Positions 7,598 to 15,069 of a DNA stretch of 21,927 nt are shown here, piece by piece. The DNA is from Pseudomonadota bacterium. GTDB taxonomy: Bacteria > Bdellovibrionota > Oligoflexia > Oligoflexales > Oligoflexaceae. The number at the start of each line of letters is the position of its first letter. Position 1 is the first letter of the stretch. Position numbers and translations under genes: made by a program. A model generated the notes under the pieces. The model worked only from the letters and a program-made list of their open reading frames with translations, made no database searches and was not told the DNA's origin. The stretch lies in contig JAKQGS010000358.1 in assembly GCA_029556045.1 (NCBI GenBank), positions 1 to 21,927 on the forward strand. The letters are read 5' to 3'.

Positions 7598-8764
7598 CTA
7601 GCGTCCTTTCCGCAAAAGATTTGCGGTCATTGTCAAGCCAGGACCAAAAGCCAGCGATACAATCAATTCCCCCTCCTGAACTTTCGGGTCCTGAGCGATG
7701 GCATGCCAAACATGAGGTACTGTACAGGATGACATATTGCCATAGTTTCTAAGGACCAGGGAGCTATGTGAATACGCTGACTCATCCAGTTTCAATGCTT
7801 CGGCCACACTTTCTATGATACGCGGACCACCCGGATGGATCGCAAAACGTTGGATATCACCGATGGTTAAACCATGGGAATGAAGAAAACTTTTCAAAAC
7901 TGTGGGTAAATCAGATTTGATCACATGCGGAACCCTGCGGTTCAAAGTCATCTGAAAAGCGGAATCCGCTACCCTCCAGGTCATTTTATCCAGCGAGTCC
8001 GGAATGATGGTTTCGCAATATCCCAGATGTGCCAATGCTCCATCTTGATAGGAGCGCCCCATGTCGATACGGATAGCGCCATCCGCAAACAAGGTATTCA
8101 TCACAATCTGATCGGCGTCGGTGGCGGCAGGATGCAGGTGCAGCGTGCATAATTCAACGAGAAACAGGCTGATCTGATCCGATGCGATCCTGTTATTGGA
8201 CAATAGGAGCTGATGGGCAAGATGGCAGGCCGGCATCACCGCATAACACCCCATATGCCCGAGATGAAGAAGTTGCGTTTGCGCGTTCCAACCGCGTTGC
8301 GTCACAAGTTTTTGCATGGCCGTAGGAGCGTCATAGCCTGTGCATGAAACCTGGATACCATATGATGGCGCTTGATCAAGATCTCGATAAGCTTCAGCGA
8401 TCAATTGTGCAGAATATTCCCCAAACAACCTCATGCGATTTTGCAGGGACGGCTCATACCAGAGGGAGTTTTTTTTGAGAGGATCGATCCGAAAGAGCTC
8501 CATCGTTTCCCAGTTTTGATGGGTATAGTCCGAAAGAAATGTATGGCGCGCATCAATCGATCCCCCCGTGAGCAGCCTTTCATACAAATTCAAAGCCCGG
8601 GAGATGGATTCGGATTGAGTTAAAGAAGCATGCGAATGGGATGAGTCCAAGGCAATGCGCTGCAATGCTTTCATAAGCCATCCCACACCATCGGCTTGAG
8701 GTACGACAGCACCAACCTTGAGGGGTCTAAGTAAGTTGATATAAGAAGCGGGCTTCAAATTCAT
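7598..8764 (-). CDS. Type III polyketide synthase (chalcone/alkylresorcinol synthase superfamily)
   Basis: A 388-residue homodimeric-type ketosynthase that would extend a CoA-bound starter with malonyl-CoA. The catalytic triad is present: C141 in VSCTGYDAPT, H310 in FAIHPGGPRI, and N343 in RNYGNMSSC. The His-Asn spacing of 33 equals that of chalcone synthase (303/336). GPG appears near the C-terminus (SLAFGPGLTM), as in the family's conserved GFGPG loop. Bacterial relatives make alkylresorcinols, alkylpyrones or phloroglucinols from fatty-acyl or other CoA starters; the sequence does not identify the substrate. It heads an operon with a membrane protein and a UbiG-like methyltransferase. ATG 8764 has a weak GAGA ribosome site. 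Confidence 0.93.
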   Translation of the reverse strand: MNLKPASYINLLRPLKVGAVVPQADGVGWLMKALQRIALDSSHSHASLTQSESISRALNLYERLLTGGSIDARHTFLSDYTHQNWETMELFRIDPLKKNSLWYEPSLQNRMRLFGEYSAQLIAEAYRDLDQAPSYGIQVSCTGYDAPTAMQKLVTQRGWNAQTQLLHLGHMGCYAVMPACHLAHQLLLSNNRIASDQISLFLVELCTLHLHPAATDADQIVMNTLFADGAIRIDMGRSYQDGALAHLGYCETIIPDSLDKMTWRVADSAFQMTLNRRVPHVIKSDLPTVLKSFLHSHGLTIGDIQRFAIHPGGPRIIESVAEALKLDESAYSHSSLVLRNYGNMSSCTVPHVWHAIAQDPKVQEGELIVSLAFGPGLTMTANLLRKGR

Positions 8765-8797
8765 GTGATTCTCTTTTTCGAACGTCGATTTTAAACT

Positions 8798-8826
8798 ACC
8801 CTATTTCCAATCGAGAACTCTGTCAA
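8798..8826 (-). promoter_or_regulatory. Candidate promoter of the polyketide operon
   Basis: On the minus strand a perfect TTGACA (8821-8826) is followed after 17 nt by TAGGGT (8798-8803), about 35 nt before the polyketide synthase ATG. The -10 match is only moderate. The 89-nt gap is shared with the divergent secreted-protein gene. Confidence 0.5.
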
Positions 8827-8853
8827 TGATCTCAAACTAGCGGAAAAAAGCTC

Positions 8854-9615
8854 ATGCCAAGATGGCAAATTTATAAACCTGTGCTGGTGAGTCTGACGTT
8901 GCTAACGGCAACCAGTCCAACCTTTAGTCAAGAATGGGTGAAACACTCCACGTTTGAGGTTAAAAATCCGCAGCGGGATGAACTCTATTATTTGGGAGAG
9001 GAAACCCAAACAGTGGCAGGAGAAGATCTTGTCAAGGAAACCACCTATTTCACTCCAATCCAGCGCAAGACCGTGCAAACCGAATCGTGCACCGTGACTT
9101 TGCGGGATCTTCAGGTGAAACATTACGAATCAAACAACCAGGAAACCGGCGAGCAACTCAAAGTGAGTGTGAAGGATGCCCAGAACTTGGAGATCACGCA
9201 TTTCGATCCGCAGACCATGAAAAAGCCTCTGCAGAAAACGATGGACCAAAAATCAGGTTTTCTTGGCAAGATTCTCCATCAATTGATAATCCGCCATTGG
9301 GCGGAGCTTGCCAATCCCGGATATTTTGACTTCAAACTGCTCGTGCCCCACCGCTTTGATTCCTTCCACTTCAAAATCCGTCGTGAAAGCAGAGGCAGGG
9401 ATCGCTCCAGTTTTAAAATGGAAATCGCGTCCTTTTGGCTCAAAAGCCTGGCTCCCACAATGGAGTTTATTTTTAGCGAAGGACCTCATCCCCTACTCCT
9501 GGAATACCGGGGACCCTCCCCCATTGCCATCCACGGCGAGGCGGAAAAACCAGTGCGGGTCTTGTTCCAATATGCTTGTGATGGAATTTCCCGTGGACAA
9601 AAGAGCTGCGACTGA
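8854..9615 (+). CDS. Secreted protein of unknown function beside the polyketide operon
   Basis: A 253-residue protein with a Sec signal peptide (hydrophobic core LVSLTLLTAT, cleavage near FSQ-E, residue 26). The mature part is rich in alternating hydrophobic and charged residues suggesting beta structure, with cysteines at 79, 242 and 252. The repeated pattern of polar strands and the phrase PHPLLLEYRGPSPI recall periplasmic proteins that track lipids or polysaccharides, but I recognise no family. ATG 8854 has only a weak upstream GGA. It is divergent from the type III polyketide synthase and converges on mgtE with stop codons 4 nt apart, inside the direct-repeat boundary. It is therefore part of the same block and may share its history. 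Confidence 0.75.
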   Translation: MPRWQIYKPVLVSLTLLTATSPTFSQEWVKHSTFEVKNPQRDELYYLGEETQTVAGEDLVKETTYFTPIQRKTVQTESCTVTLRDLQVKHYESNNQETGEQLKVSVKDAQNLEITHFDPQTMKKPLQKTMDQKSGFLGKILHQLIIRHWAELANPGYFDFKLLVPHRFDSFHFKIRRESRGRDRSSFKMEIASFWLKSLAPTMEFIFSEGPHPLLLEYRGPSPIAIHGEAEKPVRVLFQYACDGISRGQKSCD

Positions 9616-9619
9616 TCAG

Positions 9620-10939
9620 CTACAACAACGTGCCGCTCAGAATGAGCTGCGCAAAACTGAAGTAAAGTACCAACCCCACCACGTCCACCAGGGTGGCCAC
9701 AAAGGGAGCCGAAGCACTGGCGGGGTCAAATCCCAGCATGTTTAATCCCAGGGGCAGCATCGAACCAATCAGGGTACCCCACATCACGATCCCCACCAGA
9801 CTGGCGGCCACCGTGAGGGCGATCCCCACGTAGTGATCCCCGTAACTATGAAAAAGATGCTGCCAGATGACGACACGGGCAAAACCAAGCGCAGCTAGAA
9901 TCAAACCCAGAATGAGTCCGGAACCACACTCGCGCCGGAAGATCCGCCACCAGTCCTTCATGCGCACCTCGCCGAGAGCCATGGCGCGGATCACCAGCGT
10001 TGAAGCCTGGGAGCCGGAATTGCCGCCACTGGAGATAATCAGGGGCACAAATAGCGCGAGGACGACAGCTTTGGCCACCTCATGCTCGTATTGTGACATG
10101 GCGCTGGCGGTGAGCATTTCACCCACAAACAGCGCCGCCAGCCAACCGGCGCGTTTTTTAATCAACGAGAAAAATCCGGTTTCTAGGTAACTGGTATCCA
10201 AAGCCTCCATACCACCGATCTTCTGAAAGTCTTCGGTGGCCTCTTCCTGCACCACGTCAACGATGTCGTCCACCGTGACGATACCCTTCATCTTTCCTTC
10301 TGCATCAACGACGGGGATGGCCGCCAGATCGTTTTCGGAAATCAGGCTGGCTACCGTCTCCTGATCGGTGTTTTCCGTTACAAAAACGAATTCACGGCGC
10401 ATGACATCGCTGACTTGTTTGTCGTTGGGTGATGCGAAGAGTTCGCGGAACGACACCACCCCTACCAGCACCTGAGAAGGATCCAGGACGTAACTATAGT
10501 AGATGGTTTCCAAATGCGCGCGGGTCTGCCGTCGCAGGTAGGACAAGGCCTGATCCACGGTCATGTCGGGTCGCAGACGGGCAAAACGGGGATTCATGAG
10601 TCCACCAGCCTCATCCTCCTGATACGCCAACAGCGCCACCACCTCCCGTTTCGTGGCATCATCCAGCAAGGTCAGAATCTCCTGCTTCATTTCCACAGGC
10701 AATTCCTGCACCACGTCCGCAGCATCATCCGGCGCCAGAAGACGAAGCCAAAGTTTTTGCTCGCCGGCGCTTAGATTGCGGATCAGAAAACCTTTATCTT
10801 TGGCGGAAATATCCAGAAAAAAATCTGCCGCGTCTTCGCGGGTCAGGCGCCGGAAGGACTGAATCTTGTGTTCTTCATCCAAATCATCCCAGATCTCGGC
10901 GAGATCACTGGCATCCATTTGAAAGCGGTTGTCCTGCAT
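9620..10939 (-). CDS. mgtE: Magnesium transporter MgtE
   Basis: A 439-residue MgtE channel. It has an N-terminal superhelical domain (about 5-125: helical repeats with DAADVVQELP), a pair of CBS domains (about 130-245; DVMRREFVFV and AAIPVVDAEGKMKGIVTVDDIVDVV) that sense cytosolic magnesium, and a C-terminal five-helix membrane pore domain. The pore signature PLIISSGGNSGSQAS matches the family's P-x-x-x-x-GGNxGxQxS, and a second conserved block GFDPASASAPFVATLVDVVG follows. ATG 10939 has GGAG seven nt upstream. No magnesium riboswitch (M-box or ykkC-like leader) is visible in the short leader. Its last 70 nt exist as a second copy at 6276-6349, so its 3' end may have been supplied by the neighbouring block. 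Confidence 0.96.
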   Translation of the reverse strand: MQDNRFQMDASDLAEIWDDLDEEHKIQSFRRLTREDAADFFLDISAKDKGFLIRNLSAGEQKLWLRLLAPDDAADVVQELPVEMKQEILTLLDDATKREVVALLAYQEDEAGGLMNPRFARLRPDMTVDQALSYLRRQTRAHLETIYYSYVLDPSQVLVGVVSFRELFASPNDKQVSDVMRREFVFVTENTDQETVASLISENDLAAIPVVDAEGKMKGIVTVDDIVDVVQEEATEDFQKIGGMEALDTSYLETGFFSLIKKRAGWLAALFVGEMLTASAMSQYEHEVAKAVVLALFVPLIISSGGNSGSQASTLVIRAMALGEVRMKDWWRIFRRECGSGLILGLILAALGFARVVIWQHLFHSYGDHYVGIALTVAASLVGIVMWGTLIGSMLPLGLNMLGFDPASASAPFVATLVDVVGLVLYFSFAQLILSGTLL

Positions 10940-11015
10940 CGACGCGCTCCGGTGTCGGGTATATCCATACCAGGTAAATTTACATCAATTATGTGCGGGT
11001 GATTCTGACTGACTG

Positions 11016-11032
11016 TTAGAAGCCACTTCTAG
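11016..11032. repeat. Solo palindrome related to the ends of the 130-bp repeats
   Basis: TTAGAAGCCACTTCTAG forms a 6-bp perfect hairpin (TAGAAG/CTTCTA, 3-nt loop). It differs at only a few bases from the end palindromes at 18824-18840 and 20655-20671. It starts 5 nt beyond the tRNA-Leu 3' end on the minus strand. It has no T-run, so a solo repeat end or a processing hairpin is as likely as a terminator. Confidence 0.55.
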
Positions 11033-11036
11033 TATA

Positions 11037-11122
11037 TGGTACCAGCTCCCGGACTTGAACCGGGATGTCCTTGCGGACGGTGGATTTTGAATCCACTGCG
11101 TCTACCTTTCCGCCAAGCTGGC
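11037..11122 (-). tRNA. tRNA-Leu(CAA)
   Basis: Read on the minus strand, an 86-nt class II tRNA with CCA encoded. The acceptor arms are GCCAGCT and AGCTGGT, with a G-U first pair. The anticodon stem is GTGGA/TCCAC with loop TTCAAAA, giving CAA, which reads UUG. A long variable arm (CGTCC-GCAA-GGAC) and a standard GGTTCAAGTCC T-arm are present. Confidence 0.96.
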
Positions 11123-11171
11123 ATAACCTAAGACCTTTTCGCCCATTTGCAACACGGGGGCGAGCCGGGAA

Positions 11172-11200
11172 ATTATATGTAATGATATTGAGGATGAAAG
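11172..11200 (-). promoter_or_regulatory. tRNA-Leu promoter
   Basis: On the minus strand a perfect TATAAT (11172-11177) with a weak -35 CTTTCA (11195-11200, 17-nt spacer) is followed by a G/C-rich discriminator (TTCCCGGC). That is typical of stringently controlled stable-RNA promoters. It lies about 50 nt before the tRNA. Confidence 0.6.
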
Positions 11201-11311
11201 GCAAGGCAGAAATATAAAAAGATTTAGGTGTCTTTTTGCAGGGATCCGTGTCATGATGCGGCCTTCATTGATATTGCTGTCATTCAGGCAGCCGGATAAA
11301 GAGAGAGTTTT

Positions 11312-11623
11312 ATGAGCAAAAAGTTATTTGTCGGTGGATTGAGTTGGAACACAAACAGTGATAGCCTTCGTCAGGCTTTCGAAAGCTACGGCGCAGTGGA
11401 AGACGCAAGAGTCATCACTGACCGTGAAACCGGCCGCTCGCGTGGTTTTGGTTTCGTAACATTCGTGGACGGCGGCGCAGCATCTGACGCAATCGCCGGC
11501 ATGAACGGCAAGGACCTTGATGGCCGTACCATCAAAGTTAACGAAGCGGAAGAAAAACCCGCTGGCAGCCGTGGTGGTCCCCGTGATGGTGGACACCGTG
11601 GCGGTGGTTCTAGAGGTTGGTAA
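11312..11623 (+). CDS. RRM-domain RNA-binding protein with Gly/Arg tail
   Basis: A 103-residue bacterial RRM protein of the glycine-rich Rbp type known from cyanobacteria and various proteobacteria, where several are cold-induced. The RRM spans residues 3-80, with RNP2 LFVGGL (5-10) and RNP1 RGFGFVTF (44-51) including the RNA-stacking aromatics. A tail of Gly, Arg and His (about 84-102) ends in W. ATG 11312 has GAGAGAG about 4 nt upstream. A possible promoter (TTGAGG and TATAAA, 19-nt spacer) near 11188-11217 would give a leader of about 90 nt, long enough for cold-responsive structure, but this is weak. The gene is monocistronic: a strong terminator follows 4 nt after the stop region, and tRNA-Leu lies divergently upstream. 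Confidence 0.93.
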   Translation: MSKKLFVGGLSWNTNSDSLRQAFESYGAVEDARVITDRETGRSRGFGFVTFVDGGAASDAIAGMNGKDLDGRTIKVNEAEEKPAGSRGGPRDGGHRGGGSRGW

Positions 11624-11627
11624 GATC

Positions 11628-11655
11628 AAGGCTCCCCCCGGGGAGCCTTTTTTTT
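11628..11655 (+). terminator. Rho-independent terminator of the RRM gene
   Basis: AAGGCTCCCC and GGGGAGCC form a GC-rich stem with a very short loop, followed by eight T residues. Confidence 0.95.
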
Positions 11656-11710
11656 GACTTTTTCCCTCCATACCTCAATCGCATCGCCCCCATTTCCGAA
11701 TGCTCTCACC

Positions 11711-11739
11711 TTGCAACCTATTATAATCATTTATATTAT
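11711..11739 (+). promoter_or_regulatory. Promoter of the PilZ-like gene
   Basis: TTGCAA (11711-11716) and TATTAT (11734-11739) are separated by exactly 17 nt in an A/T-rich stretch, about 75 nt before the preferred GTG start. A perfect TATAAT at 11722-11727 is also present but lacks a recognisable -35. Confidence 0.6.
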
Positions 11740-11813
11740 TTGTTGGTCTAAAGTTTTTCCAAAATTCGTCGATAACCCTAATGTATGAGAAGACGAAGCC
11801 GTGGAGGAACCCC

Positions 11814-12149
11814 GTGACAACTCTCAAACGCCCCAAAGTCGATCGTGACCAGTTTCGCACCCAAGTTATACCCCGGGAGATCCGTGGCTTGTTGAGCCGT
11901 CCGGATCGACACAGTCATCTTCCCTTTCTGATCTGGGACGTATCGGATACCGGCATCGGCATCTGGGCAACGGAAAGCCTCCCCCTCCATGGGACCGTCT
12001 GCCTCACCATCGGGCAACCCTATCTGCTGACGGTGGAATGCGAGGTGGTCTGGTGCGAAGAGCAAAAGAGTTCCCAGGGGTACCGTTGCGGGTTGCGAGC
12101 CATCTCTCCCGCAGGAGCCTTTCAGTCATTTATCGACAAACTTACCTGA
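11814..12149 (+). CDS. Small PilZ-domain-like protein
   Basis: A 111-residue protein with the two cyclic-di-GMP-binding signatures of PilZ domains: RxxxR at R11-DQF-R15, and D-x-S-x-x-G at D42-VSDTG. A predicted beta-barrel region follows (GTVCLTIGQ, LLTVECEVVWCEE, YRCGLRAI), as in the family. A single PilZ domain of this size usually relays c-di-GMP levels to motility or polysaccharide machinery; the partner is unknown. I prefer GTG 11814 because GGAGGA lies 5 nt before it; an ATG at 11781 would add 11 residues but lacks a ribosome site. It sits alone with its own promoter, ahead of the AMP nucleosidase gene. Confidence 0.75.
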   Translation: MTTLKRPKVDRDQFRTQVIPREIRGLLSRPDRHSHLPFLIWDVSDTGIGIWATESLPLHGTVCLTIGQPYLLTVECEVVWCEEQKSSQGYRCGLRAISPAGAFQSFIDKLT

Positions 12150-12271
12150 GCAGGATCGTGCCCGCCAGGATCCACCGCGTTGTCTATGGCCAGCCTCCCG
12201 ATTTATCTGGTCTTTTATAAGAACATTCCTTACCATGATGGGTAAACGCCAACGCCATCGAGGTTGTTCTC

Positions 12272-13045
12272 ATGAAGACGAAACAGGAAATTGTTTCCAA
12301 TTGGTTGCCCCGTTATACCGGAACACCACTGGAAGAGTTCGGGGAATACATACTGCTCACCAACTTTATCGACTACGTGCATCGTTTTGCCAGCAAGTTC
12401 AATAAGCCCGTGCGGGGCCTTGATCGGGCTATGCAGACCTGCACCAACAACGATAATCTCACCATGGTTAACTTCGGCATGGGCTCCGCCAATGCCGCCA
12501 CTGTGATGGATCTGCTGAGCGCCATCAAACCCAAGGGGGTTCTCTTTCTGGGTAAATGCGGTGGCATCAAAAAGGCCACCGAGATCGGGCATTTCATATT
12601 GCCGATCGCCGCCATCCGCGGTGAGGGGACATCCGACGATTATCTGCCCAAGGAAGTTCCGGCCATGCCATCGTTCAAACTGCATAAATACGTGTCGCAG
12701 GTGATCAGTGAGTTCGGCATGGATTATCGAACCGGCGTTGTTTACACCACCAACCGCCGGGTTTGGGAACACGACGAAGCATTCAAAGAAAAGTTGGTGC
12801 GCTTGCGGGCCATCGGCATCGATATGGAAACCGCCACGGTCTTTTCAGCCGGTATCGCCAATGAAATATCCCGCGGTGCCCTGTTGCTTGTCTCCGATGT
12901 TCCCATGACGCCGGATGGGGTAAAAACCGAAGAAAGCGACAAGAAAGTCAGCCAGAACTTTGTGGACCTCCACATTGACATTGGAATCAAAGCCATGACA
13001 GAAATAGACATGAAGGGTGAACCCATCAAACACTTTCGCTACTGA
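12272..13045 (+). CDS. amn: AMP nucleosidase, short form
   Basis: A 257-residue nucleoside-phosphorylase-fold enzyme that hydrolyses AMP to adenine and ribose 5-phosphate. Characteristic segments are MVNFGMGSANAATVMDLL, FLGKCGGIKKATEIG, PIAAIRGEGTSDDYLP and GIDMETATVFSAG, the last carrying the Met-Glu pair that contacts the ribose. It lacks the extra N-terminal domain of the E. coli-type enzyme and matches the short, about 260-residue form. ATG 12272 follows GAGG with an 8-nt gap. yebC starts 25 nt after its stop on the same strand, so it probably leads this transcript. No convincing promoter was found in the 122-nt gap before it. Confidence 0.9.
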   Translation: MKTKQEIVSNWLPRYTGTPLEEFGEYILLTNFIDYVHRFASKFNKPVRGLDRAMQTCTNNDNLTMVNFGMGSANAATVMDLLSAIKPKGVLFLGKCGGIKKATEIGHFILPIAAIRGEGTSDDYLPKEVPAMPSFKLHKYVSQVISEFGMDYRTGVVYTTNRRVWEHDEAFKEKLVRLRAIGIDMETATVFSAGIANEISRGALLLVSDVPMTPDGVKTEESDKKVSQNFVDLHIDIGIKAMTEIDMKGEPIKHFRY

Positions 13046-13070
13046 CGCAACCGGTAAGGGTTATTGTCGC

Positions 13071-13799
13071 ATGGCTGGCCATAGTAAATGGAAAAACATT
13101 CAGCACCGCAAAGGGGCGCAGGACGCCAGACGCGGTAAAATATTTACCAAGATCGCCAAAGAGATCACGGTCGCTGCCAAACTGGGGGGAGAGGACCTTG
13201 CCTCCAATCCCCGCTTGCGTCTGGCGGTTTCCAAGGCGCGGGCTGCCAGTATGCCCAAGGATAATATCGAACGGGCCATCAAAAAAGGCACCGGTTCCGA
13301 CGCCAGCCAGGAGTTTGCGGAAAAAACATACGAAGGATACGGACCGGGAGGCGTGGCGGTTCTGGTGGATTGCCTAACAGACAATGTCAATCGCACGGTT
13401 GCGGATATCCGCCATGCATTTACCAGATTCGGCGGCAATCTTGGCACAGAAGGCTCAGTATCCTGGATGTTCCATAAAAAAGGCAACATCGTCTATCAAA
13501 GGCAGAACATCAAAGATCCGGACAAGCTTTTTGAAGTGGCCCTGGAAAACGGCGCCGACGATATCAATGAAGAAGACGGCGTGATCGAGATCGTCTGCCA
13601 GCCATCGGCCTTCAACGATTTAAAGGACGCCCTGGATAAAACAGGCGTGGAGGCGGATGTGGCGGAAGTTGGCATGATCCCGGAAAATTACAGCGCCATC
13701 GACGCGGCAAAGAGCGAATCCCTGACGAAACTCATCGACTTTCTGGAAGACAACGACGACGTGCAAAACGTTTACCACAACGCCGAAATGCCGGATTAA
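13071..13799 (+). CDS. yebC: YebC/TACO1-family protein
   Basis: A 242-residue member of the YebC/PmpR/TACO1 family, cytosolic proteins known as transcriptional regulators and, in recent work, as helpers for translating difficult proline-rich stretches. The N-terminus MAGHSKWKNIQHRKGAQD is the family hallmark, followed by SMPKDNIERAIKKGTG, YEGYGPGGVAVLVDCLTDN and FGGNLGTEGSVSWMF. I start at ATG 13071, matching the family; the frame could begin at 13017 inside amn. The ribosome site is mediocre. The usual ruvC neighbour is absent. The next gene starts 4 nt after the stop. Confidence 0.96.
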   Translation: MAGHSKWKNIQHRKGAQDARRGKIFTKIAKEITVAAKLGGEDLASNPRLRLAVSKARAASMPKDNIERAIKKGTGSDASQEFAEKTYEGYGPGGVAVLVDCLTDNVNRTVADIRHAFTRFGGNLGTEGSVSWMFHKKGNIVYQRQNIKDPDKLFEVALENGADDINEEDGVIEIVCQPSAFNDLKDALDKTGVEADVAEVGMIPENYSAIDAAKSESLTKLIDFLEDNDDVQNVYHNAEMPD

Positions 13800-13803
13800 A
13801 CGC

Positions 13804-15069
13804 GTGCAAAATTCAAGGATCAAAAATGGCCTCCTCGGCATCCTTCTGACAGGAGGAGCTTTGATCCTGGGCGCCCGTCCAGGCCATGGACAGGCGCCAG
13901 CGTCCCCCACCGATGCGTCAGGACTTCCTGTCCGGATCTATCAATTGGAATCACTGGAAATCAAAGGATCCGATCGCATCACCCCGTTCCATCTGGAAGA
14001 GTATTTTGCCCTGAAACCAGGCACCGCTCTGAACGATGAAACGGTCCTGGATACACGCCAAAAACTCCTGGGTACCGGGCTGTTTCGCTCTGTTCTGCTC
14101 TACATGAAAAAAGGTTCCACCGTGGGCAAAGCCCGCTTGGTGATCGAACTGGAAGATGAACCCACCGTGCTTACGGATTGGGGGGTCGGGGGATCCGTTG
14201 GTCTGACTTATGGGGAGCCGAAATCCTCCAATACCACACCCGGCAGCGCTCCTTTGGGCTACAGGATGGAGTTGATTTCCCGCAACCTGATGGCAGACCT
14301 GCACCGCGGTGGAATGTTGGTGGATATCGATGCCAATGGACAGGTTCGCGAAGGGCAATTGGCCTATGGATTCCCCCGGTTTGCCAACGAAGGGGTGCAG
14401 TTTGATGCCCAATTCAGCGTCGTTGACCCGTACTTCCGTTATCTGAACACCATGGGATTTGGCTCCCGTGGCGAGGCGCTGTGGAGCCAGGAGGTGGGGG
14501 ATTACCGTAAACTTAAATACGGTATCGCCATGTACCTCAATCAGGGGGAACGTTTTGCATTTCCTGAGTTTCCCAAAAATGTGGCCGGCCCCAAAGTGGT
14601 GTGGGAGCAGGAAACCCGATTCCTGGGTTTTTTTCCATCCAGCGGACATAAGCTGGGCCTTGGAGCGGTGTTGTCGCCTGGGAACACCGAGGACTCGCTG
14701 CTGGAATTGTCAGCAGCACAAACCTATGCCATGGGATCGGCACTTTGGTTGACTCTACAGGGTGATGGTTTGATCGTGGGCCGCAAAGGGGTTTCCTCCC
14801 GGTTGGAGTCCCGGCTGGACTGGGCATTTGATGGTCCACAAAAAAACAAGCCCGATAGCGACCAGGCAGCACTCTTTCTCAAGCTTCGATATGGTAACGA
14901 CCATCTGGCCAAAACCGATTGGGATGGTTCCGCCGCCACCCTGGGATTGCGGTACCACAGCGCCGGCTTTATCGCGGAGCTGGCCATCAAGGTTACCCGT
15001 ACCCCCAAAGATCTCGAACCCTTTGTATCCAAGGTGGAAGACGCAGGATCCGGGGGAGGCACGCCATGA
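13804..15069 (+). CDS. Single-POTRA outer-membrane beta-barrel protein (Omp85/TamA-like)
   Basis: A 421-residue protein with a signal peptide (cleavage near residues 28-30, GHGQ-A), one POTRA domain (about 47-120: LESLEIKGSDRITPFHLEEYF, LGTGLFRSVLLYM, ARLVIELEDEPTV) and a C-terminal region of alternating beta strands from about 124 to 398. This is the layout of a reduced BamA/TamA relative. BamA normally has five POTRA domains and TamA three, and barrels usually end in an aromatic residue; here the last strand is followed by a polar tail ending GGGTP. Function could be outer-membrane protein or lipid handling (inference). The start is GTG 13804, 4 nt after yebC. Its TGA overlaps the next ATG. 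Confidence 0.75.
   Translation: MQNSRIKNGLLGILLTGGALILGARPGHGQAPASPTDASGLPVRIYQLESLEIKGSDRITPFHLEEYFALKPGTALNDETVLDTRQKLLGTGLFRSVLLYMKKGSTVGKARLVIELEDEPTVLTDWGVGGSVGLTYGEPKSSNTTPGSAPLGYRMELISRNLMADLHRGGMLVDIDANGQVREGQLAYGFPRFANEGVQFDAQFSVVDPYFRYLNTMGFGSRGEALWSQEVGDYRKLKYGIAMYLNQGERFAFPEFPKNVAGPKVVWEQETRFLGFFPSSGHKLGLGAVLSPGNTEDSLLELSAAQTYAMGSALWLTLQGDGLIVGRKGVSSRLESRLDWAFDGPQKNKPDSDQAALFLKLRYGNDHLAKTDWDGSAATLGLRYHSAGFIAELAIKVTRTPKDLEPFVSKVEDAGSGGGTP

Larger units (their letters stand above)
6276..9690. mobile_element. Putative genomic island bracketed by mgtE 3'-end direct repeats
   Basis: Direct repeats of the mgtE 3' end (6276-6349 and 9617-9690) enclose four genes: the type III polyketide synthase operon and a secreted protein. 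The enclosed DNA is visibly richer in A/T than the flanking genes. The arrangement resembles integration at the 3' end of a gene, where the incoming DNA restores the gene and leaves the displaced end at the far side. No integrase or transposase gene is present, so the mechanism is unproven. Replacement of a second mgtE by recombination is an alternative. Confidence 0.45.

Noticed and set aside
10940..11015. Possible magnesium riboswitch ahead of mgtE
   Set aside because: The leader is short and shows none of the conserved M-box helices.
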